Shown here: piece by piece, positions 1 through 12,018 of the stretch | Layout: each line of letters starts with the position of its first letter | Numbering within the stretch: position 1 is the stretch's first letter | From: Wuchereria bancrofti | Taxonomy: Eukaryota; Nematoda; Chromadorea; Rhabditida; Onchocercidae | Length of the DNA: 64,000 nucleotides | Direction: 5' to 3' | NCBI GenBank assembly: GCA_005281725.1 | Contig: SSBO01000009.1 | Span: forward strand, 2,177,861 to 2,241,860 | Position numbers and translations under genes: made by a program | The notes under the pieces: generated by a model | Told to the model about the DNA's origin: nothing | The model's input: only the letters and a program-made list of their open reading frames with translations | The model's database searches: none

Positions 1-146
1 TATCCTTTTTTTTGCTGTCTTTTGGGCTTAGATTCAAAGTAAAATGTCAGAAATTTAATTGAATTTATTGATTTTAACCTTTTATTTTCTTTTTTTTATT
101 TCATTATTTCAAATAAGATGAAAAAAAAATTTTCTGCTAAAAATTT

Positions 147-431
147 GAAAAAATATTGCATAAATAATATATTAATTATATAAAATTTCCATTAAGTTTT
201 ATGTAATCTTAAAAAAAATTTGTTAAATTTGAATAAATAGATCAAAAAATTTTTGTCTTTAATATAAGTTTCATATGTAACAGTGAANNNGAAAAAATAT
301 TGCATAAATAATATATTAATTATATAAAATTTCCATTAAGTTTTATGTAATCTTAAAAAAAATTTGTTAAATTTGAATAAATAGATCAAAAAATTTTTGT
401 CTTTAATATAAGTTTCATATGTAACAGTGAA
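147..431. repeat. Exact 141-bp direct duplication around a 3-N gap
   Basis: Bases 147-287 and 291-431 read as the same 141-bp sequence, separated only by NNN at 288-290. Both copies begin GAAAAAATATTGCATAAAT and end GTAACAGTGAA. An exact duplicate abutting a tiny gap is what a scaffolder leaves when two overlapping contig ends are joined without collapsing the overlap, so this is probably an assembly artefact and not a biological repeat. Confidence 0.9.
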
Positions 432-3400
432 AAATTAAAAAAATTTTTATTCGCTCTTTTATTGTATATTATTGATAAAAATTTTCAAATAATATTTATT
501 TGAAATATTTCAACAATTTTTTGATTTTATAACTTTTTCTTAAAAAAAAATCAAAGGTCTCGAGATTACAGAGAGGAACAGCGAGAGAGAGAGAGGAAGA
601 GAGAGAGAGAAAATAGATTCATTAAAAACAAAATTGCAACCATTAAATGAGACATATAGCAAATAAAGCTCAATTCATGCAAATTCGGCTGCAAAAGTGT
701 ATCATTGAATTTATGCCATCATTTAGACCCAGAAAAAAATTTTTTTTTTTTGATTCAAAATGACATCAAATTATTCCAAATCATTTTGTATTAATCATTT
801 TATGTAAATATAAATTTGGAAAATCAAAAATGAAAAAGGATCACATCATTTGATTTTTATTAGACGAAAAATAAAATAAAGCAAAAAAAAAAAAATGAAA
901 GTTTTAGGAATAAAAATTTGCCATTTCCTTATTTAGAATTTAAAATGAAATCATTTTTTTTTTTTCCAAATTTGACTCAAATATTTTAGTTAAAATAAAA
1001 ATGTTGTTTCATTTTTTTTTTTGCAATCACTTGCATATTTATTTCTATTTATTTTGAAACAAAAAAAGTTTTGTTACAATAAATTAGCAATTTTTATTTA
1101 ATTTATTTAATTAATCAATCAAAGTTGCAGTTTTTACGAAAATTAAAAGAAAAAAATGTTTCAAACTTTTTCAATGTTTAATTTTATTCATTTATTGTTG
1201 TTTATAAATTGATGTGCAATCCATCAAAAAGTTTACCAATTGTATGAGATAATTTATCAAACTTACACTACAAAATGTTCTCTTTCACAATTTTTTTTTT
1301 TGCACTTTTTCATCGTTTTTTTTCTTCTTTTTCTTTTTTCTTTTACGATAATTAACATAAATTTTCAAATCGAAGGAAAATAGATTTTTTAATTTTTTTT
1401 TCAAACGAAATGAATTATACATAAAGTAAAGGTTCAAGCTTAAAGTTTAAACTTATTTGAAAAAATATCAATGAAGTTGGGAAAGTTAGGTAATAACAAA
1501 TAATTTAATTTGATAACATTAGAAATAAAGTATATAATTTAATAATAAAAGTAAATAAATTGCATAACAGTGGTATATATTAGAGTTCAGTAAGCTCAAT
1601 AATAAAAAAAATTAATAGTTTAATTAATGCTATTATTACTTATAATGTGTTTGCAATTAATTAATCTTAAATTAGAAATGAAATATCTTAAAAATTTGCC
1701 GTCTTCGCAAAAAAAAAGCAAAAAGCAGAAAAAATTTGATGACTCAATGTTTTTTTTGCATTCAGTTCGTTTTTAATGATAAAATATATTTATTTTTTTT
1801 TTGCTTTTTGTTTTGTAAAATGCAAATTTTTCACATTCCAATCAGATAACAAATTTTGTTGGGAAGGAAAAAACGGAAAGGAAGAAAGATATTTTTGTAA
1901 ATGAAAAAGTTAAAAATTTAATGAAAAATCATCATTTAATCATTTCCAAAAATATTTCGCAACATTTAATGTTTACAAATTTATTTCTTTGATGACAAAG
2001 TATTTATCTGAGAAATAATTTCCGTTCTTGTTTATTTATTTTCAGTTTTTTTATTTTTGAAGGAAATTGAATGCAGCAATGTGAAACGAATAAATAAAAA
2101 AAAAAGAAAGATTGGTAAATTTACCTACTTTTTTTTGGTTTGTAATTTGTGCGAAAAAAAAATTGAAATTAATTTAAATTATTATGACTAAATTTTTACC
2201 GTAGTGAATTTTGATAAATTTTTTTGTTAAAAAATATTAAATTCAAAGAAATGACACAAATCAAATCTATTAATAATTGTTGAAATAATTTCATTTTTTT
2301 TTTTTTTTGCTTTATCAAACATATTTAAGTGGAGATTTTTAATGGGAAAAAAATTTTTTTGTGTAATAAAAAAATATTTCAAGTCAAAATATCTATCAAA
2401 GCATTAAAATGATGATTGTGCATAATGTACACAAATACTTTAAAAATATTTCATAAGATTAAAGTTGTAAGAGAAAAATTTCAAAATTGACGCAATGATC
2501 TGCAAATATTCATTTTGAAATGAAATTGTTTCATAGCATTTAATGTTAGAAAAATAAAATTTCCAAAAGATTTTTAAACAATTCAAGAAAACATTGATTA
2601 AGAAGTGTTCAAAATTAAGAAATATTAAAAAAAAATTTACATTAAAAAAGTGATAATAACTGGAAAGAAAAACAAAAAAAAAAACCTCTTAAAATACAAG
2701 ACAAAAAATTATTTTAAAACTATTTAATAAATTATAATCAAAAATTTTCTATCATAGAATTGTTATGCAATAAAATTTCAAAAAATATTTTCTCAAAATG
2801 GGGTATTTATAACAAAAGATTGAATTGAAATTGAAGTTAAAAATGAATAATTTTTTTTTGCTATAATAATTACAACTAATCATGAAACATTCCTTTTTTC
2901 GCTTTTAACTTAACATTTTTTCTAAATTTTCTAACTTAATAAGCAATAATCACTTGAAGAAACTTATATAAATAAAATAATTTCACAGTAATCAACACTC
3001 AATCAATGTTTTTTTTAGAAAAAGAAATTTTAAAAAATTATGATTTTAAATTGAATTTAAAAAATGAAAGTTTTATGAGCTTCTAATTTCATTTATCTTC
3101 AATTCTGCTTTAAAACAAATTTCTGAATTAAAAAAAAAGAGCAGTTAAGAAATCGAAGTGCAATTGAATTATGTAAAGTGGTCGTAATAAATTAAAAATG
3201 AAAGATATCCATTACAAGAATGCATTATAAATTATTTCGTAATTGAATTCAAATTCTTTTTGTAAAATTATTTAATATGAACTAAAAAAAGAAATTTCTC
3301 AAAAAAAATTTATCTATTATTCAAAAAATTCATTTATTATTATTCAGAAAAAAAGATTATTTATCATTCATTTTATTGCAAAATGAAATAATCAATGAGA

Positions 3401-6400
3401 AACAATAATTTTATTTTTGGAAGCAAAAGTAAAAAAGGGAAATTAACGAGAATTTTCAAAATTGGAATGTGCAAATAAATTTCAACTTCTATACTATTTA
3501 GAAATAAATTATAACTGCAAAAAAAAAAGTTTCGTTTGCAAGCAGAAAATCAAATTGTACGAAATTCTTTTTTCAACTTTAAAAAATATTTGAAAAAAAA
3601 GAAAATGAAACATATCATTGTTTTAAAACTATAAATTTTGAATTATTATAATCACCAAAATGGCATTTTCTTTTTAATTTTACTTTCTTTTTTTTCTTTC
3701 ATTTATTTAAGAGTTTTACAATGACGTATGAAATGAAATGTTTCTTAAAAAAAAAAAAAAAAAAAACGAAAATATTTGCTAAAATTATTGAAATGACTAA
3801 TGCGTGAAACAGCTGACACTTTCGATTAAGCTCAAAGAATTTGCCAATAGACAGTAAAGATCAGAAAGACAAAATAGGTATAAAAATTATTTTAAATTGA
3901 TTAATTATTTAATGAAGAAAAAAAATGACTTCATTTTTGATTCAGTTTTGTCTGATATGGCTTGTTACCATTTATTAATAAATTTTTTGTTAAATTTACA
4001 ACATTTCATAAATAATTTAATTTAGCAAAAAGAAAAATCATTGTTTACTGTTTACTGTAATAGATTACTGTATTGAAATACAGTAATCTATTTATATTTA
4101 AAATGAAATTACACATTTGTGTATTTAATTATTAAAACATTTTAAAAAATAATGATAATAAAAGACTATTTTTTTCTCTTAATATTAGAATTATTTCGTA
4201 TAGATGTTGGTAAAAAAAAAAGAAATTAAATTTCTAATTTTGCTGTAAATTTAATAAAAAAAATTTTAAAACAAAAACAAATAGAATAAAAAAAAATGAT
4301 TTCATAAATGAAATTATAGAGAAAAGGAAATGAATTGAAGTAAAAAAAAAAGAACAAATGGAAGAAAATGAGGAATAAGTTGAATTAGAAAGAAAAGCAT
4401 ATCAGATTGAAAAAAAAAAAAACGGAAGGAAGTTTTGTTAAAGTTATATATTTCAGTGGAATGTGTTGTTGTAATCCCCAACTGATAGATTTATCATAGA
4501 TATTGGCTATCTTAAGAAACGATAGAAATGAAAAAATATTATTTTAACATTTATCATTTTTACAAAAAAAAAAAATATGAAAAATAAAAAAAAAGAAAAA
4601 AGAGTAAAGAAAAAACAAATAATAAAAAAACGTGCAACTTCATTTGTACGTTTTTTCCTTTTTCTTCTTTTTGTTGCAAAATTTCAATTTTTTTGTTTTT
4701 TTTTTTTAATGCAAAATTCACACTAACACAGAAATATGATTTAAAAGAAAAAACGAGAGGAAAAAATCAATCAATAAAATATTTTTAGTTAAAAATTTTT
4801 CCAATTAATATTATATGATATTTTTATTGAATTATAAATATTAATAATATATAAGTATAGAATATTTAAGTTTTAATGAATGTTATTAAGAGCAAAAAGA
4901 AGTTGAAAGTTAATAGAAGTTTAAAAAAAAAACGAAATAAATGATTATATTTGAAACTTTCTTTATGATGGATGACCTATGATAAAGCGAGAACAAATTT
5001 TCATCAAAATTTAGCAATTTGTTCATTAAAATGCAACTTTATTCTATCTCAATTTTTATTTTCTTCATTTTTCAAAAATTTTCAAACAAATTCGTTTCTT
5101 TTCTTCTTTTTTTTGCTATTGTTGTTCAGCAATAATCAAACTTATTTCACTTTAACATGCACATTTGCATATTTTAAAGGTCAATGTGATCTATTGAGAT
5201 TTGTTTACAAACAAATATTTGCATTTATTTTATCGTTTTTTTCTCTTTCTGTTTTCAAATTATGTCTAAAAATATACAAGCATTAGATAACAGCTATTAT
5301 GCAAATATTTTTGAAATGGCTTTCTTCTTTCTTTCTTTCTCTGTCTCTCTCTCTTTCTTTCTTTCTCTATAAAACAATAATGTTAAATTGAAGAAAAATA
5401 TGCAAATTAAGAAATAACTTTAGATATATCACTTTAAACGATATTGTTAAATTGTAACATGAAATTAAAATTCTATTTGAATCAATCAAATGGCACTAAA
5501 AAAGAGAAAAAAGAGAGAGAGAGGAGAAGAAAGAAAAGAAACTCAGCCTTAAAGCTTAAAAAAGATTGATAGAAACATTTTTAGAACTTAAAGCTTAAAA
5601 GCATTCATGGAGTTTCGTTTTTTTATTTTTTTTTTTTGATTAGTCTTCGACGATATCTTTTCAAACATGCTATATCAATTTGTAAACAATATAACATACA
5701 AAGTTTTAAATGCCTTTCAATAATTCTTGCAGAAAAAAAAAGTAAATTCCAAAATTTAATACATAGTGATTCAATCGAAAATATATAAAAACAAAGATTA
5801 AATTTCATTTTATTTAAAATAAATATTGGCTTTTTTTACTGCTATCGCTTCCGTCTCTTTAACATTTAATTAAAATTCTACCTATTTAAAATGAAATATG
5901 CTGAAGAAAGAAAATTATACAAAAATAAAACAAAATAAAAATTTAAAAACATATTTTAAAAAGAAAAGTTTCACCAAATTGAAGAACTAAAAAGGCGAAT
6001 GAATGATATTAAAGACAATAAATGTTTATTTTCATTGCAAAGTATTACAAAATGATTAGAAAGCGAATGAAAAAAAAAACTAAAATGATAATATCATTGT
6101 GCTTTAATGTCTTATGAAATACTTTTGAATTTGATTGAAATATTTCATTTTAAAATTTCATTTTCTACAATATATTTTGCTTTTGCTTGAACGTATAAAT
6201 AATTCGATTAATTATGCTAGTTTTTTCCTTGAAAATTTCTAATTAGTTTTAAACAAATTTCAATTTTTTTTTTGCAATAGTTCAAAAAACATTTTCGCAA
6301 AAATTTTGAAAATTTTTTCTTTTCTTCCAAAAAATTAAAAAATTCCGATGTTTAGGAATTGCAATGAAATACTGCAATGAGTTAGCTTAAGAAACAAAAA

Positions 6401-9400
6401 AAAAAACTTTCTTTTTGGGATTGCTAAAGCTAAATCATTTCAGTTTTTCTTTTTTTTCTTTCACTGCAAAAAACTTTTTACATTAATTTTATCCAATCTT
6501 TTACGCCGACAAAAAAAAAATTTAAATCTAAAAAAAAAATTGAAATTCTTAAAAGTAAATAAATTTAATTTTGTTCGTTTTATTTCTAAAATTGATACTG
6601 GGTCTCGTTAAATTAGTCTTAATAAAATTTTAAACACTTATAATACAAATTAATATAGCACAAAGAAAAAATTAATGACTAATTTAATTTAATTTAAAAT
6701 TTATTTAATAAAAATATAATAATACTGCTATTTGTCTTATTTTACATATGTTTTGCTTTAATAATTAAACAATTTTTTAATTTAATTAATATGATAGTGA
6801 AATTATATTTGTACATTTTGGAAAATAAAATCAATAAGAAAAAATGGAAAAGTTTTGAAGAATTTTGGGATAGGAAAGGACAGAAGAAAAATAGCAAAAT
6901 GTTGGAATGGTGAAAAGGTTTTTCATTTCATTTCATTTTTAAACAGTTGTTGATGTTTTTGAAAAGTGCTGAATATATGTATGTCATGTGTGCGTGCGTG
7001 CGTGCGTGTTCGTGTCCGTGTCCGTTTATTGGTTGTCTTTGAAGATGACTTTTTTTTTTTTTGAAAAAGAATGAACTTATAAAATTTGAAGTGCATAAGT
7101 TTAAAATTTTTAGCGCAAAAGATTTTTTTGTTAAGACGAACACTTTTATTGCTTGTAACAGTGGCAATATATATACATTTTCACTTATTTATTTGTTTAT
7201 TTATTTATGTTGTTTATATTGCATATTGTTAATTTATTATTAGAATGACTATTTCTAGTTATTATAGTGATAATATTTGTTATCTTAAAATAATTGTATT
7301 TATCATTTCTGTAACTATTTAGTTATCCAATTTCTTTTTCTTCTTTTGTCACTACAATAATTATTACTATCTCTAATTATCATATTTATAATTGATAAAA
7401 CAATTTTTTCCATTTGTCTTAGTTATTATTAATTATTTTACTTATTATTACTATAACAATTATTATTTTTAATACCAGCATTATTTATCACTGTAATAAA
7501 TATCAATATTGCAATATTTGATTTAAAAGAAAAAGTTAAAAAATAAACAATTCATGAAATTCTGCCTAAATTTATGATTTGGCTAATTTGATATAAAATT
7601 TTATTTAAAATTGAGTAAGAAAAAATGAAATCAACGAGAAATCAATTTTATTAAATTATTAATAGCGTAAAAATTTGTGAGAAGACATTAACTGATAATA
7701 GAGATGTTGAAATATTCATTAATTATAATTAACACAAATTCAAATTCAAAACAATCTAAAATTAAAATTTATAAATTCTTAGAGTTATTCAAATTATTTT
7801 ACACCTGTACTATAAAATATGGATAGTAAAATTTGACAATATCTTAATAATTAATAACTTTTTTACTTTGATTTACTCAAAATGATACAATAGTAGATGA
7901 AGAAAAATTTAAATGAGAAACGTATACAATTATTAAAGTTTTTAGATTTAAAATAAGTAAAATTGATAAAAACATTTCATATAATAGTTTTATTTGAAAA
8001 ATAAAAATAAATACAAATATTGGAAAAAAGTCTAAAATCTTGTAGTAAACTAAAAAAGTAATTATTACTTTGTAATATTATCGTTTCTTTGAATGATTTG
8101 AGCAACGATTTTTGAGTAACGGTTGTAGTCAATTGCGCCTAAATTTCAATTGTCTAACATTCTTTATATTAATGCCACAAATGTTTTAATCTTAAATGTT
8201 AACTTAAGCTTAAATTTAGGTGCAATGTACATTGAAAGTTTAGTTGATCGGATTAATGAACTACGTCTCTAAAAAAAAAAAAAGAAAATAACGAAATCTT
8301 ATCAGCTGTATGACAAACTTTGGTTTGATTTGCCATCAATGTTATGCAATCCATTTAAAGAAAATGTGATCGTTCTTTTTTTTTTTCTTGTCATAAACAG
8401 AAAAAAATTCACAAATATGCTGTAAAAAAAACGGAAAAGACATCGCATAGTGTGATAATGATATCATAATTTCAATAAGTTGTTTACATTACTCTATAAA
8501 ATCATTCTTTCCTTCTTTAGTACTATTTGACAATACTTCAGAACTAAACTGTTTAATTTAACAAGAATGAATGCTATATGAAATTGTTTATCAGTTTGAA
8601 AATAATTATAATAGCTTTATCAATAAATAATCTTTATCACATGATAGCATGTGATATTATTAGTAATAGCAAGTTTAATTTTAAGAAGAAATGTAAATGG
8701 TCAATATATTACTGCTAATAGTATTGCATTGAACTATAAACAACTTTTCTCATCATAATCAATAAATAATTCTAATCACTTAAGAGTTAATGATATCATT
8801 AGTGAATGATAAAATAAATATTACTATAGACAGAAAAAAACAAGGCAAGCAAATTTAAGGAAATAAAGCATTTTCCGTAATAGAAACATCTGATATGATA
8901 TGATTACTATTTTATGGAATGTAATAATTTTGAGCTTTCAGTGCAACTAATATGAGAGATTTATTAATTAAATTTATTTTTTCTTTTAGAGAAAATCAAA
9001 AATTAATAAGTGTTACTAAGTATTTTTTAATTTTTCAGACTGATAATTTCAAAGTTTACGTAAATCTTTTGCGCAGATAATTATCGCATCCTATGAGCAA
9101 TGATACATTTCAAAACTTAAAACTTAAATGTTAAAGCTTTATATATCCAAATTCTAATTTTGTTAATTTGATTTTCTTTCTCTCATTTTAACTATTCTCC
9201 AAAAAAAAGGAAAAATTCTAATTTAATAAAGATTATTTGATTAATTTTCCATATTTGTTGCATTCAATACTTAAAATTATTAAATTTGATAAAAAATAAT
9301 CATATCATATAATCATATCACGTGATTCTATTAAGGAAAGTGCTTTACTTTGAGGACAGAGTATGGCACTATTATATGACTTAACTCATTAACTTAACTC

Positions 9401-11100
9401 AAAATTGTAACAATCATATTTTTCACATTTATTTAATTTTTGTTTTACATGCATTTATTAACTTAAGCATTTGTAAAATAAAGTAATAAAAAGTAATAAA
9501 AGTTTTAGTTTCAATTAGTTTCGGTAACGAATTCATTTGCAAAAAATTCATAAGAATCTTATCAAAATAATGAGAAATTTAAGTTTTAAAGTGAGGATAG
9601 CATTTTTTGGAAGTAATTTTTTGCATATTTCAAATTCGTTTCCTTTTTTCAACTAAAAAATTCTCAAAAGAAATGTTAACAGATTTTGCATTTTGCAGTC
9701 AACGAATTAAATATTTGAAAATAAATTAATGTTACTTACTCTTTATGTAATCAAATAATTTTAATTATTATTTATTACAAACGAATTAAATTATCGTTCT
9801 CTCTAAAAACATTCATTTTATCATATATAAAATGACGAAAATCATTTTAATTAATAAAAATCACACATTCCTATTATAAACGATTATGTAAACAATTGTA
9901 ATTTTTTTTTTTAAATTTATAACTTTCAATTTTTTTATCTGTAAAATATTTATGTTTTTTTTCTCAATTTTCTACAATTTCTTCTCTACGAAATACCATA
10001 GAGATTTACTATTTTCTGCATTATAATCCATCTTATAAAATAATAACATTTTCACAATTCTTTTAAAGTATGAAAATTTGCAAAACAAAATAAAAAATTT
10101 TCATTTCAAAATAAATCAGAAAAAAGCTTTCTTATCAGCAGCGTACTTTCATACATACACAGAATATTGTTAACACCTTTTGTGATAAGCAAATATAGCA
10201 TTACGTTTCCTTTTTTTTTTTTTTTTGTTTAGTCTGAAATTCTTTTGATATCAAAATGCGATATAATTTTTACGTTCCATTTTCATTGCAAGTAAAATTG
10301 TTAAGCTATAATATTTGTTTAAAAAAAAAAATGAAAGAAGAAATTTTATTTCAATCAATAAGCAATAAACAATTAATATAATTGATTTCACTGATTTATT
10401 TTTCAATTAAAATATGTGTGATAACATTTTAACTAAAATTTAAACAATATTTATTTCAAATAAAATTTTGAAATACTTTCAATAAACTAAAATTTAGCAC
10501 ATATTAAAGCAAAACAAATTAAATTATCAACAGAAATGATTAATAAAATAAATTATGAAACGAAAGAATACAAAGGAAGAGAGAGGAATAAAACTTGATT
10601 ACTATGTTAAACTATTAAATTTAAATTTTGAACGGCAGGAAAATATGTTAACAAAAAAGTATAAGACAAATAGTTTATTTAATATATCACATTTCGAGAT
10701 TTTCCACCGAAATTTTATCCGACAGTGAATTGATTTCGATATTTCTTTTCTGGTAGCAAATAATTTAATTTAACATACTGAATTTCAGTTTTATTGAAAT
10801 TAATTGATATGTGACTGTAAAAGTTATCAAATGATTTCATTCAGTGATTAAACTAATCGATGATTAATTTTCATTTAGTTAATTTTATTAGGATATTCGT
10901 CATCCATTAAAACTTTATTGATATTAACTGAAATCTAATTTTGAAAATTTTTTAAAAATCTTATGATTTTAAAAGTCGAAAAAATATTTTCAGCTTAAAG
11001 AGCATAAACATTAAATATGGAAAGTTTTACAGTGCAAAAAGTATTTGAATGATAACAGCTGATAAGTGATACGACAATGATAGTAACTATGATGGCATTT
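432..11100. other. Long A/T-rich region, no gene recognised
   Basis: Nothing here reads as an exon with good flanking splice sites. The few open frames are F/L/K/I-rich by-products of poly-A/T. Minor features are GA-rich tracts near 563-611, a CT tract at about 5320-5368, a short GTGC/GTGT run at 6985-7025 and an imperfect hairpin at 8132-8226 listed separately. It could be intergenic sequence or part of a long intron of a gene lying to the left. Confidence 0.6.
8132..8226. repeat. Inverted repeat with ATTGCGCC-type arms
   Basis: The left arm ATTGCGCCTAAATTT (8132-8146) is matched by the reverse complement AAATTTAGGTGCAAT at 8212-8226 with one G:T-type difference. The 65-bp interior shows further weaker complementarity (TAACATT facing AATGTTA). 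It could form a hairpin RNA or be a small foldback element. A second inverted repeat with the same ATTGCGCC arm start occurs at 11201-11247. Confidence 0.6.
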
Positions 11101-11149
11101 ATCAACAAAAGCATCTGATAAAATAAATAAGCAAAGGTTTAATCATCTA

Positions 11150-11520
11150 ATATTGATTGGTTGATCAGGCGGTTTTGTGAATGGTATGAAGTTCAATGCA
11201 CATTGCGCCTGTTTACAGCAAAACATTTGCATGTAAAAGGCGCAATGCTTGAAAATATAAAAGTGACATCGATCAGAAATAACGAACTGAAACAAAACGA
11301 TTTCGACGTATTTTACGCATTAGTTTTCCGGAATTTTCCCTCGACAATACGGTCGGTAAGTCGTTTTGAATTCACAGAATATTACGTGAAAAGTCTAACG
11401 AAGCGTCTATGTCTCTGAAGATAAAGCGCAACTCACGCTTCGCAGATCAGTCGCTGCACGTGCAAACGTATTGAATCAAAGCAAACAGCAAAAAAAGGAG
11501 GAAATGTCAAAGGTCAACGT
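11150..11520. other. Less A/T-rich, CpG-containing block upstream of the duplicated-domain gene
   Basis: This block stands out from its surroundings by many CG dinucleotides and few homopolymers. It contains an open frame at 11161-11418 (85 codons, no recognised domain), a GGTAAGT donor-like site at about 11355, and ATGTCAAAGG at 11503 followed by AGTAAGTTG. It may be the promoter or an upstream non-coding exon of the gene starting at 12019. I could not phase any of it as coding sequence into that gene, so no CDS is called. Confidence 0.4.
11201..11247. repeat. Short inverted repeat, CATTGCGCC arms
   Basis: CATTGCGCCTGTTTACA is followed after about 14 bases by TGTAAAAGGCGCAATG. The two are reverse complements apart from a one-base indel. 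The arm core GGCGCAAT/ATTGCGCC is the same as in the inverted repeat at 8132-8226. In this position it may be a regulatory site pair for a dimeric DNA-binding protein, or a foldback remnant. Confidence 0.6.
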
Positions 11521-11613
11521 AAATAGTAAGTTGCAACTGACTGTTTTATTAGAGTTTGAACTTATTAATTTTGAGATAAATGTTGCACAAGTTAAAGAGA
11601 TAAATATGGCTAT

Positions 11614-11730
11614 ATTCAGCTGTCAATAGCGCCTTCCTCAATAAATCGTTCAGGATCAGGAATTGTTCATTAATTCAGCTGTCAATAGCGCTTCCTGTAA
11701 TGAATTGTTCAGGATCAGGAATTGATCATT
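11614..11730. repeat. Two-copy tandem repeat, 59-bp unit
   Basis: The unit beginning ATTCAGCTGTCAATAGCGC and containing GTTCAGGATCAGGAATTG is present at 11614-11672 and again at 11673-11730 with a few substitutions and a one-base deletion. It lies about 290 bp upstream of the start codon at 12019, in the presumed promoter/outron region, so it may duplicate a regulatory segment. Confidence 0.85.
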
Positions 11731-12010
11731 GGTATAATAATATAACGAAATCAAAACATTCCACTTCCTATAATTCCAGAAAAATTGTTTGTACATATAT
11801 TTATTAAATTTCTAAATTTTTAAGCAAGATAAGTTGAAATTTCCCTATTTTAAAATAAAGTTTGCATATTTTGAAATAAATTTATAAAAGAATTGAGAAA
11901 TATTTGCATATATATCATAGATGTAAAGTGAAATTTTATGAAATTAAAAACTAATCAATTAAATTTGGATATAAAAGATAATTCATTTGTTTTGAAATTT
12001 CATTGTGCTA

Positions 12011-12018
12011 TTAGAAGG
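12011..12018 (+). other. Probable spliced-leader trans-splice acceptor
   Basis: The sequence GTGCTATTAG ends at 12014 and only four bases (AAGG) separate it from the ATG at 12019. No upstream exon was found that joins in frame. Nematode mRNAs commonly receive a spliced leader a few bases before the start codon, so this acceptor is read as a trans-splice site. The alternative is a cis-spliced upstream exon from the block at 11.2-11.5 kb. Confidence 0.6.

Noticed and set aside
4972..5286. 104-codon open frame
   Set aside because: It is Phe/Leu/Ser-rich from poly-T, with no splice support or recognised domain.
6928..7243. Overlapping short frames on both strands near a GTGC/GTGT run
   Set aside because: They are composition-driven, and the His/Ala-rich part comes from the simple repeat.
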